From Acetobacter oeni (lineage in GTDB: Bacteria; Pseudomonadota; Alphaproteobacteria; Acetobacterales; Acetobacteraceae), in contig NZ_WOTA01000016.1 of NCBI RefSeq assembly GCF_011516825.1, forward strand, positions 1 to 64,000: a DNA stretch of 64,000 nucleotides, written 5' to 3'. The notes beneath the pieces were generated by a model, which had not been told where the DNA came from, made no database searches, and worked only from the letters and a program-made list of their open reading frames with translations. Positions 19,116 to 27,548 of the stretch are shown here, in pieces (position 1 is the first letter of the stretch; every line of letters begins with the position of its first letter). A program made the translations under genes and the position numbers.

Positions 19116-20305
19116 GAGACGGTCTCCCGGGAGGTGGCCCGAATGGCTTCGGCGGCCTGTTTCAGCCGGGAGACGGCTTCGTGGCAGTCGGCTTCGGTGA
19201 TCACCAGCGGGGGGACAAGACGGAGCACGTTATCGCCAGCCGTCACGGCCAGGAGACCTGCGTTATGGGCGGCATTCAGCACATCCGCTGCTTTTGGAAC
19301 GCATTTCAGGCCGATCAGCAGGCCGAGGCCGCGCCGTTCGGAGAATATGTCGGGGCATTCCCGGATGAGGTTATCAAGCAGCGTGTCGAGCAGACGCGCC
19401 CGCTCGCGCACCTGTTCCAGAAATCCCGGGGCGAGAAGCACGTCGAGCACGGCGTTGGCGGCGGCACAGGCAAGCGGGTTGCCGCCGAAGGTTGTGCCGT
19501 GGGAGCCGGCAGTCAGGTGCTTTGCGACGGTTTCCGTGGCGAGAATCGCGCCGATCGGAAAGCCGCCGCCGAGACCTTTGGCTGTCGACATGACATCCGG
19601 CGTGACGCCGGCCCATTCATGCGCGAAAAGCTTTCCGGTTCGTCCGACCCCGGTCTGCACTTCATCGAAGGCGAGGAACAGGCCGAACTCGTCGCACATG
19701 GTGCGGAGTTCCCGGAGGAAGCGCATGTCGGCGGCTTTGATCCCGCTTTCGCCCTGGACAGGTTCGAGCATGACGCCGGCTGTCTCAGGGGTGATGGCCG
19801 AGCGGACGGCGTTCATATTGTTCAGCGGCACATGATCGAAGCCGGGTGCGCGCTCGCCGAAGCCATCGAGATAGGCCGGGTTTCCGGTGGCCGAGAGCAT
19901 GCCGAGTGTGCGGCCATGGAAGGCGCCATCGAAGCAGAGGATGCGCGTGCGTTCCGGATGGCCGGATTTTGCCTGGGCCCGGCGGACGGCTTTCACCATG
20001 CCTTCATTGGCTTCCGCGCCGGAATTGCAGAAGAACACACTGTCCGCGAAGGTGGCTTCGACCAGTCGCGCGGCCAGTTTTTCGGCCTGAGGGATCCGGA
20101 ACAGGTTGGATACGTGAATCACCCGCGCGGCCTGTTCGGAGATGGCCTTCACGAGATGCGCGTTGGCGTGTCCGAGCGAGCAGGTGGCGATGCCTGCCGC
20201 GAAATCGAGAAATCGTCGCCCGTCCGTCGCGTACAGCCAGGCGCCTTCGCCCCGCTCGAAAGCGAGGTCGGCACGGTTGTAGGTCGGCATAAGAGCGGGA
20301 ATCAT
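19112..20305 (-). CDS. argD: Acetylornithine aminotransferase
   Basis: A PLP-dependent class III aminotransferase that makes N-acetylornithine, and often also acts in lysine synthesis. Visible landmarks are FLDFAAGIATCSLGH near the N-terminus, FCNSGAEANEGMVK, the Asp of AFDEVQTGVGRTG, and the PLP-lysine in STAKGLGGGFPIGA. Length of 397 is standard. It is the first gene of a minus-strand operon running through argF and hslO; the promoter must lie in the gap upstream of 20305. Confidence 0.95.
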   Translation of the reverse strand: MIPALMPTYNRADLAFERGEGAWLYATDGRRFLDFAAGIATCSLGHANAHLVKAISEQAARVIHVSNLFRIPQAEKLAARLVEATFADSVFFCNSGAEANEGMVKAVRRAQAKSGHPERTRILCFDGAFHGRTLGMLSATGNPAYLDGFGERAPGFDHVPLNNMNAVRSAITPETAGVMLEPVQGESGIKAADMRFLRELRTMCDEFGLFLAFDEVQTGVGRTGKLFAHEWAGVTPDVMSTAKGLGGGFPIGAILATETVAKHLTAGSHGTTFGGNPLACAAANAVLDVLLAPGFLEQVRERARLLDTLLDNLIRECPDIFSERRGLGLLIGLKCVPKAADVLNAAHNAGLLAVTAGDNVLRLVPPLVITEADCHEAVSRLKQAAEAIRATSRETVS

Positions 20306-20448
20306 CGAACGCGTTACTTCTTGTCTGAATTAATATTCCTGAAACGGAAACCGCCCGCTGCCTGGTGGGAGCGGGCGACCGGTTCGGTACTATGATGACC
20401 GTGCTGTTACGCTCAAGTCAAACGGTGATGGAGCGGGAGGTGATAAAT

Positions 20449-20502
20449 ATGTGCGGTTCCGGATGTTTCAGACCTGATTATCGGGGCGGGCCGTCTTTCT
20501 GA
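20449..20502 (+). CDS. Possible 17-residue Cys-containing peptide
   Basis: The frame encodes MCGSGCFRPDYRGGPSF. It is preceded by a strong ribosome-binding site GGGAGG eight bases from the ATG, and followed 30 bases later by a hairpin with a T-run. Such a pair (well-placed Shine-Dalgarno, tiny frame, terminator) is typical of a leader peptide or small regulatory transcript. No gene follows closely on this strand; the next is more than 900 bases away. It could be chance, so confidence is low. Confidence 0.35.
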   Translation: MCGSGCFRPDYRGGPSF

Positions 20503-20531
20503 ATGAAGAAAGGTTTTCGGGCCGTAGCCAG

Positions 20532-20559
20532 GCCCCTTAAAATTGAGGGGGCTCTTTTT
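20532..20559 (+). terminator. Rho-independent terminator after the small ORF
   Basis: CCCCT (20533-20537) pairs with AGGGG (20546-20550) around an eight-base loop, followed by GCTCTTTTT. The shape fits an intrinsic terminator reading rightward. No annotated gene ends just upstream on this strand, so it implies a short transcript such as the 17-residue frame. Confidence 0.5.
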
Positions 20560-21488
20560 GATCGCCGGTTTATTATACAAACCGGGTGACGGGGCTGCTT
20601 TATCTTCTCTTTACTCGCGCAGTTATCACCACATGAATCTGGTATGGTGGAAATGGCCCGCAATTATCCGTCTTCTGCCACTATGAAAACGGATAATTCA
20701 TAAAACTATCTGATATGGTTTGTTGTTTAAAGCTGGTCACGGTCAGCCGGGAATGAAGCAGCTTATCCCGCTAATCTGCGGGCACCTTGCTCCAATGGGG
20801 ATCGCAGGTCGGTAGTATGCTGGTATGCAGACTGCTGTTCATGGCAACAATCAGATACCCGAGACTCAGGAAGGGCTCCCGGGCGGGTTGTCGTCACAGT
20901 ATTGCCTGATCGCTTTTGACAAGCCTCTCTCTGCTTTGCCGCAGATAACGATGCGGATTTCATACGACAGGTCCGGAGCCTGGATTCAGTAAAATACGTT
21001 TTCCGGGCGCTTTTTTTACAACTCCGATGCAGTTGGGGCTCTTCGTTGTTTTCGACTCATTTGCGAATGCAGAAATCTTTGGACCTCCGACATATTTTGT
21101 AAGCAACGGAGTCCTTATCAACGCATGTCGGAGCAATCATCGAATAGCCGGAGGGGTATCATCAGCCCCATATTCGCCCGAAAAAAGAAAAAAACCGGCC
21201 CATAACGAAATACGTTGTTGCTTTTCGGCAACATTAAGCCGGGCAAATGTATCATGAGCACTGTTATCTCGTTGACAGTGCGGCCTAACAGAGACGTAAA
21301 TTGTCCATATCAAGTTCGAAACGTGTTGCCATACCCGGAAAAGCAACAGAGGCATTTCCGAAAGCAATAGCTGATGGAATGCGTCATGCAGGGTACGTCA
21401 GCACGTCCGGGTCACATCGTTGTTTATGCTTGCCTCGCCCACGGCCAGGCCATCTGAAACCAGACAGGCCTGAAGCGAGGAAAGATTC
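20560..21488. other. Long gap before TonB receptor, no gene seen
   Basis: About 930 bases with only short frames of fewer than 80 codons on either strand, none with a recognisable domain or good ribosome site. I found no cobalamin-box consensus or Fur-box-like palindrome. The stretch must carry the receptor promoter. An ancient degraded gene or a structured RNA is possible but unsupported. Confidence 0.35.
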
Positions 21489-21509
21489 ATGTGGAAGCAT
21501 GCCGAATGA
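21489..21509 (+). CDS. Six-codon upstream ORF overlapping receptor start
   Basis: ATG at 21489 opens the peptide MWKHAE, ending in a TGA (21507-21509) that overlaps the receptor ATG as ATGA. GAGG at 21477-21480 gives the tiny frame a better ribosome site than the receptor has itself. Translation of the receptor could therefore depend on termination-reinitiation from this peptide. That mechanism is inference. Confidence 0.4.
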   Translation: MWKHAE

Positions 21510-24500
21510 GCCAGATGTTAACTAAAACTGTCCGCTATCGGAAACTGCTTCTCCTTACTTTTTCGGCCACGAGCGGGATGATCTGTTCTTCCGCTTTTGC
21601 CCAGAGTACAGACACGCAGCCTCATTCGACCAGCAAAGCTCATACTAAAAAATCTAGGCCGGCCAGTAAAACGCCGGCGACAACGACCGCCGTGACAAGA
21701 CCGCCAGCCTCAGCTGCTGCAGTCCCCGCAACGACTGTACGGTCAACGAACGCTTCGGTCGTCTCGAAGGCCGCCGCTATGCGTGGTATGGAGGCCAGAT
21801 CCTCCGAATCAGAAAATGTCGTTGTAACCGGCACATTGTTTCACGACCCGAATGCCGCCAGCGCGGCTCCGGTTGAAGAGCTGACCGCTCGCGATCTTCA
21901 GCGTCGTGGCATCAAGACCGTGACAGATGCTCTGCAGCAGCTGTCCTCGAACGGCTCGGGTAATCTGACCAACGCGTTCGGTTCCAATGGCGCGTTTGCG
22001 ACGGGCGCATCAGCACCATCGCTGCACGGACTGACGACCGATTCAACACTGATCCTGATGGATGGTCAGCGCCTGTCCTACTATCCGCTGGCTGATGATG
22101 GCGAGCGCGATTTCGTTGACACCAACTGGATGCCGAACTCGATCATGCAACGGATCGACGTAAAGGAGGACGGCGGGTCCGCGACCTATGGCGCGGATGC
22201 CGTGGGCGGCGTGATCAACTTCATTACCCGCAAGGAAATCAAGGGGTTTGAAGGCAATGCCGAAGGCGGGCTGAGCCAGCTCGGGATCGCGGGCCATCAG
22301 CGGCTGTACGCGACCTACGGACATGGTGACCTAGCGAATGATGGATACAACGTCTACATCAATGCGGAATACCAGCAGGATGACGCCGTCTATAACCGGG
22401 ATGTCGGCTATCCGTACAACACCTCTAACCTGACCGGGATCGGTGGCACGAACTGGATCAACAACAGCAGCAATCCCAGTGCGACTTACGGAAGCACGCA
22501 GGCCATCGTTGCGCCCGTGGTCAACGGGCAGGTCGTCGGCTCCTATCAGCTTCTGAATCCATCCGCTTCGTGCGGGAAGTACGGTTCGCGTTCAAGCGGA
22601 ACTCTCGGAGCGACGAATAACTACTACGGCAGCGGCTCGGCTTTTACGGGGTGCAGCACTGATACGACCAAAGCATATGGCCAGATCAGCCCGTCTATTC
22701 AGCGCATCAATACCACGCTCCATTTCACTGCCAATGTTACGCCGCGCTCACAGTTCACGACGATGTTCACCTACTCGCAGACCCTGACGGTCGCTCAGGG
22801 AATAACACCGGCCACCCTGCAGTCACAAACTCAGTCGAAGCAGGCCAGCTCGTACGATCTTCTGATTCCTGCTGTTCTGTCCAACGGGAAACTCAATCCA
22901 AACGATCCGTTCGCGGCACAGGGCGAGGCTGCGAGCATGAATTACATGTTTGGAGATCTCGTTCCGACAACCACTGCTTATAACCAGAATTTTCGTGGTT
23001 CGATGCGCTATAACGGCACGGCGGCCTCGAAGTGGGGATCGGACTGGAACTACGATTTCAATTTCGTCGGCATGGATTCTTTGCTGACCCAGACCTACAC
23101 AGGTTACCCGACGATCAACGGAATCGAGAACGCGGTTAATAACGGCACATACAACTTCGTCAATCCGTCGGAAAATTCACAGTCCGTCCTGAATTCGATC
23201 GCCCCGAAAGACGTGGTCCATGACAGGACCCAGGAATATTCCTACGAGATGACGGCCAGCAAGGGTCTGTTCAAACTTCCCGGCGGTATGGTGAACATTG
23301 CTATCGGCGGAAACATACGCTGGGAGGCCCTGAATGCCCCCAACGCAAATCCGTACAATGCCGCCGATCCCGGAGCACAGTACTGGACCATCAATCCGGT
23401 CAGCGCGAAAGGCAGCCGCTGGGTGGAATCCGGATTCTGGGAGCTGGGTCTTCCCTTCCACAAGATGCTGAAGGGCGATCTTGCTGGCCGCTACGACAAT
23501 TATTCGACCAGCACCGGTGTCAGTTACCACCACTATACGCCGCAGGCTAATCTCGTGTTCAAACCGGTCGATGAGTTCGCGCTCCGCGGTACATTCTCAC
23601 GTGGTTTTCGCGTTCCCAGCTTCTCTGAAACTGGTGGCGACACTGTCGGTTATATTCAGAATACGATCACGAATTCCGCGTGGCTGGCGGAGCACAACAA
23701 TAACTCTTACACCAATGCGTACTATGTCGGGCTGAACTCGGTTGGCAATCCGAACCTGAAACCGGAAATCGCGACGAATTTCAGCGGCGGCGCGGTCATC
23801 AGGCCACTCCCGTGGATAACCCTGAGTGCCGATTATTATTATATCAAGAAATCCAACTATATTATGGGCAATCCGCTGGGACAGGATGCGTCCGCGATCA
23901 GCGAAGATTATGTTACGGGCGCCGCGTTACCTGCGGGCATAACGGTCACGCCCGATACGGTTGATCCGGCAAATCCGACTGCCACCGCGCGCCCGGGCCT
24001 GATCAATTACAGTTACATCAACGCGCCATGGATGCGTACGGACGGTGTCCAGCTCGGCTTTACTGCCTCCCATCGCCTGCCAGGAATTCTGCATGAGATA
24101 AACTGGTACAGCAAAGGCGAAATGACCTTTGTCCGCCGGTTCTCAGTCGCGTTGCCCGATGGTGGCGGGGTTGAACAGTTCGCCGGGACAATCGGTCCTT
24201 ACAACACGACGTCGGCTTCCGGCACGCCGCGCTGGAAGGCCAACTGGTCCAACACATTTATGTGGCGCAAGCTCGCGGTGACACCAACGGTGTATTACAC
24301 CAGCGGTTACAAAACCGTTGCGCAGGACGCTGAGGGAGCCGGCGTCACGTCCTGTTCCGAGGCCCTGACCGGCTGGGACCAGGTTCCTTCCGGCCAGTGC
24401 CATGTCAAAAACTACTGGGACGTTGATCTGACCGTTAATTATCAGATTAGTCCACGCTGGTCAGTCTACGCTAACGTGTACAATCTGCTTGGCTTCCGCG

Positions 24501-24607
24501 CACCGTATGATTACGCGACTTACGGTTCGTATCTTTACAACTCTTCCTGGTCGGAGAAGGGGATTGTCTATCGCTCATTCCAGTTCGGCGTGAACGTGAA
24601 ACTTTAA
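21506..24607 (+). CDS. TonB-dependent outer membrane receptor
   Basis: A beta-barrel importer energised by TonB. A signal peptide ends at SSAFAQS. A Lys/Thr/Pro/Ala-rich linker follows, then the TonB-box-like ENVVVTGTLF. The plug includes LILMDGQRLSYYP and YGADAVGGVINFITRK. The barrel extends to a terminal aromatic, FQFGVNVKL. The plug resembles the large-substrate receptors (iron chelates, carbohydrates, peptides) and the substrate is not identifiable. ATG 21506 (MSQMLTK) is chosen over a GTG at 21491. The downstream hairpin suggests a single-gene unit. Confidence 0.9.
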   Translation: MSQMLTKTVRYRKLLLLTFSATSGMICSSAFAQSTDTQPHSTSKAHTKKSRPASKTPATTTAVTRPPASAAAVPATTVRSTNASVVSKAAAMRGMEARSSESENVVVTGTLFHDPNAASAAPVEELTARDLQRRGIKTVTDALQQLSSNGSGNLTNAFGSNGAFATGASAPSLHGLTTDSTLILMDGQRLSYYPLADDGERDFVDTNWMPNSIMQRIDVKEDGGSATYGADAVGGVINFITRKEIKGFEGNAEGGLSQLGIAGHQRLYATYGHGDLANDGYNVYINAEYQQDDAVYNRDVGYPYNTSNLTGIGGTNWINNSSNPSATYGSTQAIVAPVVNGQVVGSYQLLNPSASCGKYGSRSSGTLGATNNYYGSGSAFTGCSTDTTKAYGQISPSIQRINTTLHFTANVTPRSQFTTMFTYSQTLTVAQGITPATLQSQTQSKQASSYDLLIPAVLSNGKLNPNDPFAAQGEAASMNYMFGDLVPTTTAYNQNFRGSMRYNGTAASKWGSDWNYDFNFVGMDSLLTQTYTGYPTINGIENAVNNGTYNFVNPSENSQSVLNSIAPKDVVHDRTQEYSYEMTASKGLFKLPGGMVNIAIGGNIRWEALNAPNANPYNAADPGAQYWTINPVSAKGSRWVESGFWELGLPFHKMLKGDLAGRYDNYSTSTGVSYHHYTPQANLVFKPVDEFALRGTFSRGFRVPSFSETGGDTVGYIQNTITNSAWLAEHNNNSYTNAYYVGLNSVGNPNLKPEIATNFSGGAVIRPLPWITLSADYYYIKKSNYIMGNPLGQDASAISEDYVTGAALPAGITVTPDTVDPANPTATARPGLINYSYINAPWMRTDGVQLGFTASHRLPGILHEINWYSKGEMTFVRRFSVALPDGGGVEQFAGTIGPYNTTSASGTPRWKANWSNTFMWRKLAVTPTVYYTSGYKTVAQDAEGAGVTSCSEALTGWDQVPSGQCHVKNYWDVDLTVNYQISPRWSVYANVYNLLGFRAPYDYATYGSYLYNSSWSEKGIVYRSFQFGVNVKL

Positions 24608-24619
24608 TGGGGTGATTTC

Positions 24620-24646
24620 GGAGAGCCCTTTCGTAACGGGCTCTCC
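24620..24646 (+). terminator. Hairpin after TonB receptor
   Basis: A perfect nine-base stem GGAGAGCCC / GGGCTCTCC with a nine-base loop begins 13 bases after the receptor stop. There is no long T-run, only CCTTATAAC, so it may end transcription weakly or protect the 3' end. Confidence 0.55.
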
Positions 24647-24896
24647 CCTTATAACAATTTCGGAAAGTCAGGATTCATTTTTTAAAAACAGAAGATGAAA
24701 CTGGCGGGAATATAGATTGTGGACATGACCGTGCGTGTATGCCGGTTGTCGGTCTTTCAGCATTGCAAACATATTTTCGATGTAACGGCATTTCTTATAC
24801 AGGTTCGGGTTTTCCTGGAAGGAATGCAGACTGCAGATATTCTGCCCGCGAGAGGCTTGCTGCCGGGTTATGTTGCTGTTCTGGCGCCGGTCGCTG

Positions 24897-26210
24897 TTAT
24901 CCGGCAAGACTGCTGTAAAGCAGCTGAAAATTCAGCACCAGAATGATCCCCGCCACGGTCCAGGCCGCGCCCGCCGTGAGGCGTGAGATCACGAATTCTC
25001 CCATCAGCTTCCGTCGGGATACGAACCAGACCAGCGGGATAACAGCGAATGGCAACTGCATCGAAAGGACGACCTGACTGAACAGGAGAAGTTCGTCGAC
25101 GCTCCGGTCACCATAGAGCCAGGTGGCGATCACGACCGGGATGATGGCGAGGCTGCGGGTGAGCAGGCGGCGGGCCCAGTTGGGAATTTTCAGGTGCAGG
25201 AAGCCTTCCATCACGATCTGTCCGGCGAGGGTGCCGGTGATGGTCGAGTTCGTTCCGGCGGCGAGCAGCGCCACGGCGAAGAGGGTGGAGGCGATTCCGG
25301 CGCCAAGGATCGGGGCCAGAAGGTGATAGGCATCGGCAATATCGGCCACGTCGGCATGGCCGCTGGTATGAAACGCGGCGGCCGCGACGATCAGGATGGC
25401 GGCGTTGATGAACAGGGCGAGGGTCAGGGCGATGGTGCTGTCGAGTGTGGCGAAACGGATGGCTTCCCGTTTTCCGGTCGGGGTGCGCGCGTAATCCCGG
25501 GTCTGCACGATGGATGAATGCAGATAGAGATTATGCGGCATCACGGTGGCGCCGATGATTCCGATGGCGATGTAGAGCATCGCACCGTCTGTCACGACCT
25601 GAGTGCGCGGGATGAAGCCACGGAGAATTTCCGCCACCGGAGGGGTGGCTATGGCGAGCTGCACGGCAAAGCACAGGGCGATGATGGCCAGAAGCGCGAT
25701 GATGAAGGCTTCGAGATAACGGAAGCCGCGTCCCATCAGCAGAAGGACGAGAAAAGCGTCCAGTGCTGATATCAGCGCGCCGGCGAGCAGGGGCAGGCCG
25801 AAGAGGAGCTGCAGGGCCACGGCGGTGCCGATGACCTCGGCCAGGTCGCAGGCGATGATGGCGAGTTCGCAGGCGATCCAGAGCAGAAAGCTGATGCCGC
25901 GTGGAAAATGCGCGCGGCAGGCCTGGGCGAGATCCTGGCCGGTGGCGATGCCGAGGCGCGCGGAAAGGGCCTGCAGGAGGATGGCCATCATATTTGAGAG
26001 CAGGATGACGCTGAGCAGGGTGTAACCGAAGCGTGCGCCGCCCTGGAGGTCTGTAGCCCAGTTACCCGGGTCCATATAGCCGACCGAAACCAGATAGCCG
26101 GGACCGACGAACGCGAGGAACCGACGCAGCCATGAAGCGTCGGGACCGGGGACGCGCACGGAGGCGAAGACTTCGGACAGACTGCGATCGTGGTTTTCAG
26201 TGGTCGGCAC
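24897..26210 (-). CDS. mntH: Nramp-family Mn2+/H+ transporter MntH
   Basis: An inner-membrane divalent metal transporter. The metal-binding motif of helix 1 is present in [10 protein letters not shown] and that of helix 6 in [11 protein letters not shown]. About eleven hydrophobic segments are visible and the length of 437 matches bacterial Nramp proteins. Start ATG at 26210. Mn2+ uptake protects against peroxide and iron-linked damage; specificity for Mn2+ over Fe2+ is inferred from the bacterial family. An inverted repeat upstream may be its operator. Confidence 0.93.
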   Translation of the reverse strand: MPTTENHDRSLSEVFASVRVPGPDASWLRRFLAFVGPGYLVSVGYMDPGNWATDLQGGARFGYTLLSVILLSNMMAILLQALSARLGIATGQDLAQACRAHFPRGISFLLWIACELAIIACDLAEVIGTAVALQLLFGLPLLAGALISALDAFLVLLLMGRGFRYLEAFIIALLAIIALCFAVQLAIATPPVAEILRGFIPRTQVVTDGAMLYIAIGIIGATVMPHNLYLHSSIVQTRDYARTPTGKREAIRFATLDSTIALTLALFINAAILIVAAAAFHTSGHADVADIADAYHLLAPILGAGIASTLFAVALLAAGTNSTITGTLAGQIVMEGFLHLKIPNWARRLLTRSLAIIPVVIATWLYGDRSVDELLLFSQVVLSMQLPFAVIPLVWFVSRRKLMGEFVISRLTAGAAWTVAGIILVLNFQLLYSSLAG

Positions 26211-26236
26211 GTGCGCTCCCTGGCTTTCGGCTTCGT

Positions 26237-26254
26237 ATATGCATTATGCTATAT
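26237..26254 (-). promoter_or_regulatory. Inverted repeat upstream of mntH, candidate operator
   Basis: The sequence ATATGCATTATGCTATAT contains the inverted half-sites ATAT-GCAT and ATGC-T-ATAT, 27 bases upstream of the mntH ATG. MntR sites of other bacteria carry an ATAGCA / TGCTAT core, which is partly matched here. It also overlaps a plausible AT-rich promoter. Regulator identity is not established. Confidence 0.35.
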
Positions 26255-26671
26255 TAAATTGCCTTCTGAAAACAATGTTACGTGTCTCCGGGGAGAAGGC
26301 CTGTCTGTTTGTCGGAAAATGTTCATGGGTTTGTTTCGGGCAGAAGCGGATGATGTGAGGGAACTGCATGACAAACCATGTCTGTTTGTCGGCGGGAGGG
26401 CGCAGGCTGCTTTGCGTTCGCGGACAGTTTCACCGTCCGGGGTGTGACTTTAAGTTATTGAAAAATAGAGTTTATATGAGTGTGGGGGCATGCCGGACAC
26501 AGACGAATGGTGCCGACAATGTGCTTCCGGCCGGGTCGGTCGGGCTGAAAGCGCCAGTTGCAAAAAATCGCAACTTTTACCAGGTTCCGGAATACAGGGT
26601 CTCTGTCTGCAACATCTGACGCAAAAATGCGTTTCTATCTCGCTCCTGCAACCGGACAACACGACACGCGC
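26255..26671. other. Gap between mntH and two-component genes
   Basis: No convincing gene. A 14-base direct repeat TGTCTGTTTGTCGG occurs at about 26302 and 26379, 77 bases apart. The stretch must hold the divergent promoters for mntH and the response regulator. Confidence 0.35.
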
Positions 26672-27454
26672 ATGAACGACACATCATTACCTTCACTTGC
26701 TCTGCAGGATCTTCCCGTCAGACTCCTCATCGTGGAGGATGATCCCGGGATGCGCACGCTTCTGAGCCGGACATTACAGTCGGATGGTTATCGCATCCGC
26801 GCCGTGCCGGACGCGCGGTCAATGTGGGAAGCGCTGGAGACCGAGGCTGCTGATCTGATCATCCTGGACGTGATGATGCCGGGCATGAACGGGCTTGATC
26901 TTTGCCGTGCGCTTCGTCAGGGCGGGGTGAGGGGCAATGTGGAAGACAAGGGATTTTCGCGCATTCCCATCATCATGGTTTCAGCCAGGGGTGAAGAACT
27001 CGACCGCGTTCTGGGGCTGGAACTGGGTGCCGACGATTATGTGGCCAAGCCTTTTGGTCAGAAAGAACTTCTTGCCCGAGTGCGGGCTGTTCTCCGGCGC
27101 GGTCAGCAGAACAGTGCGGTTGCGGCTGACCGGCCACGACGGGAGATGATCACCTTCGCGGGCTGGTCTCTCGATCTCCGGCGCCGTGAACTCTATGATC
27201 CGACCGGCGCCGTGGTCGAAATTTCCGGGGCCGAGCACGATCTGCTGGTCAGTTTTCTGGATAATCCGCAACGGGTGATTGGCCGGGATCGCCTGCTTGA
27301 GTTGTCGCGTACCCGTCTGGGGGATGTGTCTGATCGTTCGATTGATGTACTGGTCAGCCGGCTGCGTCGTAAGCTTGGCACCGACGCGGACAATCTGATC
27401 CGGACTGTTCGCGGGCAGGGATATATTTTTACGGCGCCGATTGAACGGGTCTGA
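26672..27454 (+). CDS. OmpR-family response regulator
   Basis: A receiver domain (IVEDDPGMRTLL; phospho-Asp in IILDVMMPGMNG; switch residues in VSARGEE; KPFGQKEL) is joined to a winged-helix DNA-binding domain with RDRLLELSRT and SRLRRKLGTD...TVRGQGYIF. Between receiver helix 3 and strand 4 there is an insertion of about ten residues around RGNVEDKGFS that most relatives lack. The ATG at 26672 is chosen because the receiver begins 17 residues later. The cognate kinase follows after 94 bases. Confidence 0.92.
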   Translation: MNDTSLPSLALQDLPVRLLIVEDDPGMRTLLSRTLQSDGYRIRAVPDARSMWEALETEAADLIILDVMMPGMNGLDLCRALRQGGVRGNVEDKGFSRIPIIMVSARGEELDRVLGLELGADDYVAKPFGQKELLARVRAVLRRGQQNSAVAADRPRREMITFAGWSLDLRRRELYDPTGAVVEISGAEHDLLVSFLDNPQRVIGRDRLLELSRTRLGDVSDRSIDVLVSRLRRKLGTDADNLIRTVRGQGYIFTAPIERV

Positions 27455-27548
27455 GACTGCTTCTGTTCGGAACCGGGGCTAAAGGGCGGGTACCTTTGGG
27501 AACTGTTTTATAAATGGGCCGGTTTTTACAGGCCCGGGGTACAGTTTT

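Noticed and set aside
19022-20395. 457-codon plus-strand frame antisense to argD
   Set aside because: It mirrors argD codon structure, has no recognisable domain, and lies fully opposite a well-supported gene.
20560-21488. Riboswitch (for example cobalamin) before the TonB receptor
   Set aside because: No B12-box or other riboswitch consensus could be found in the upstream stretch.
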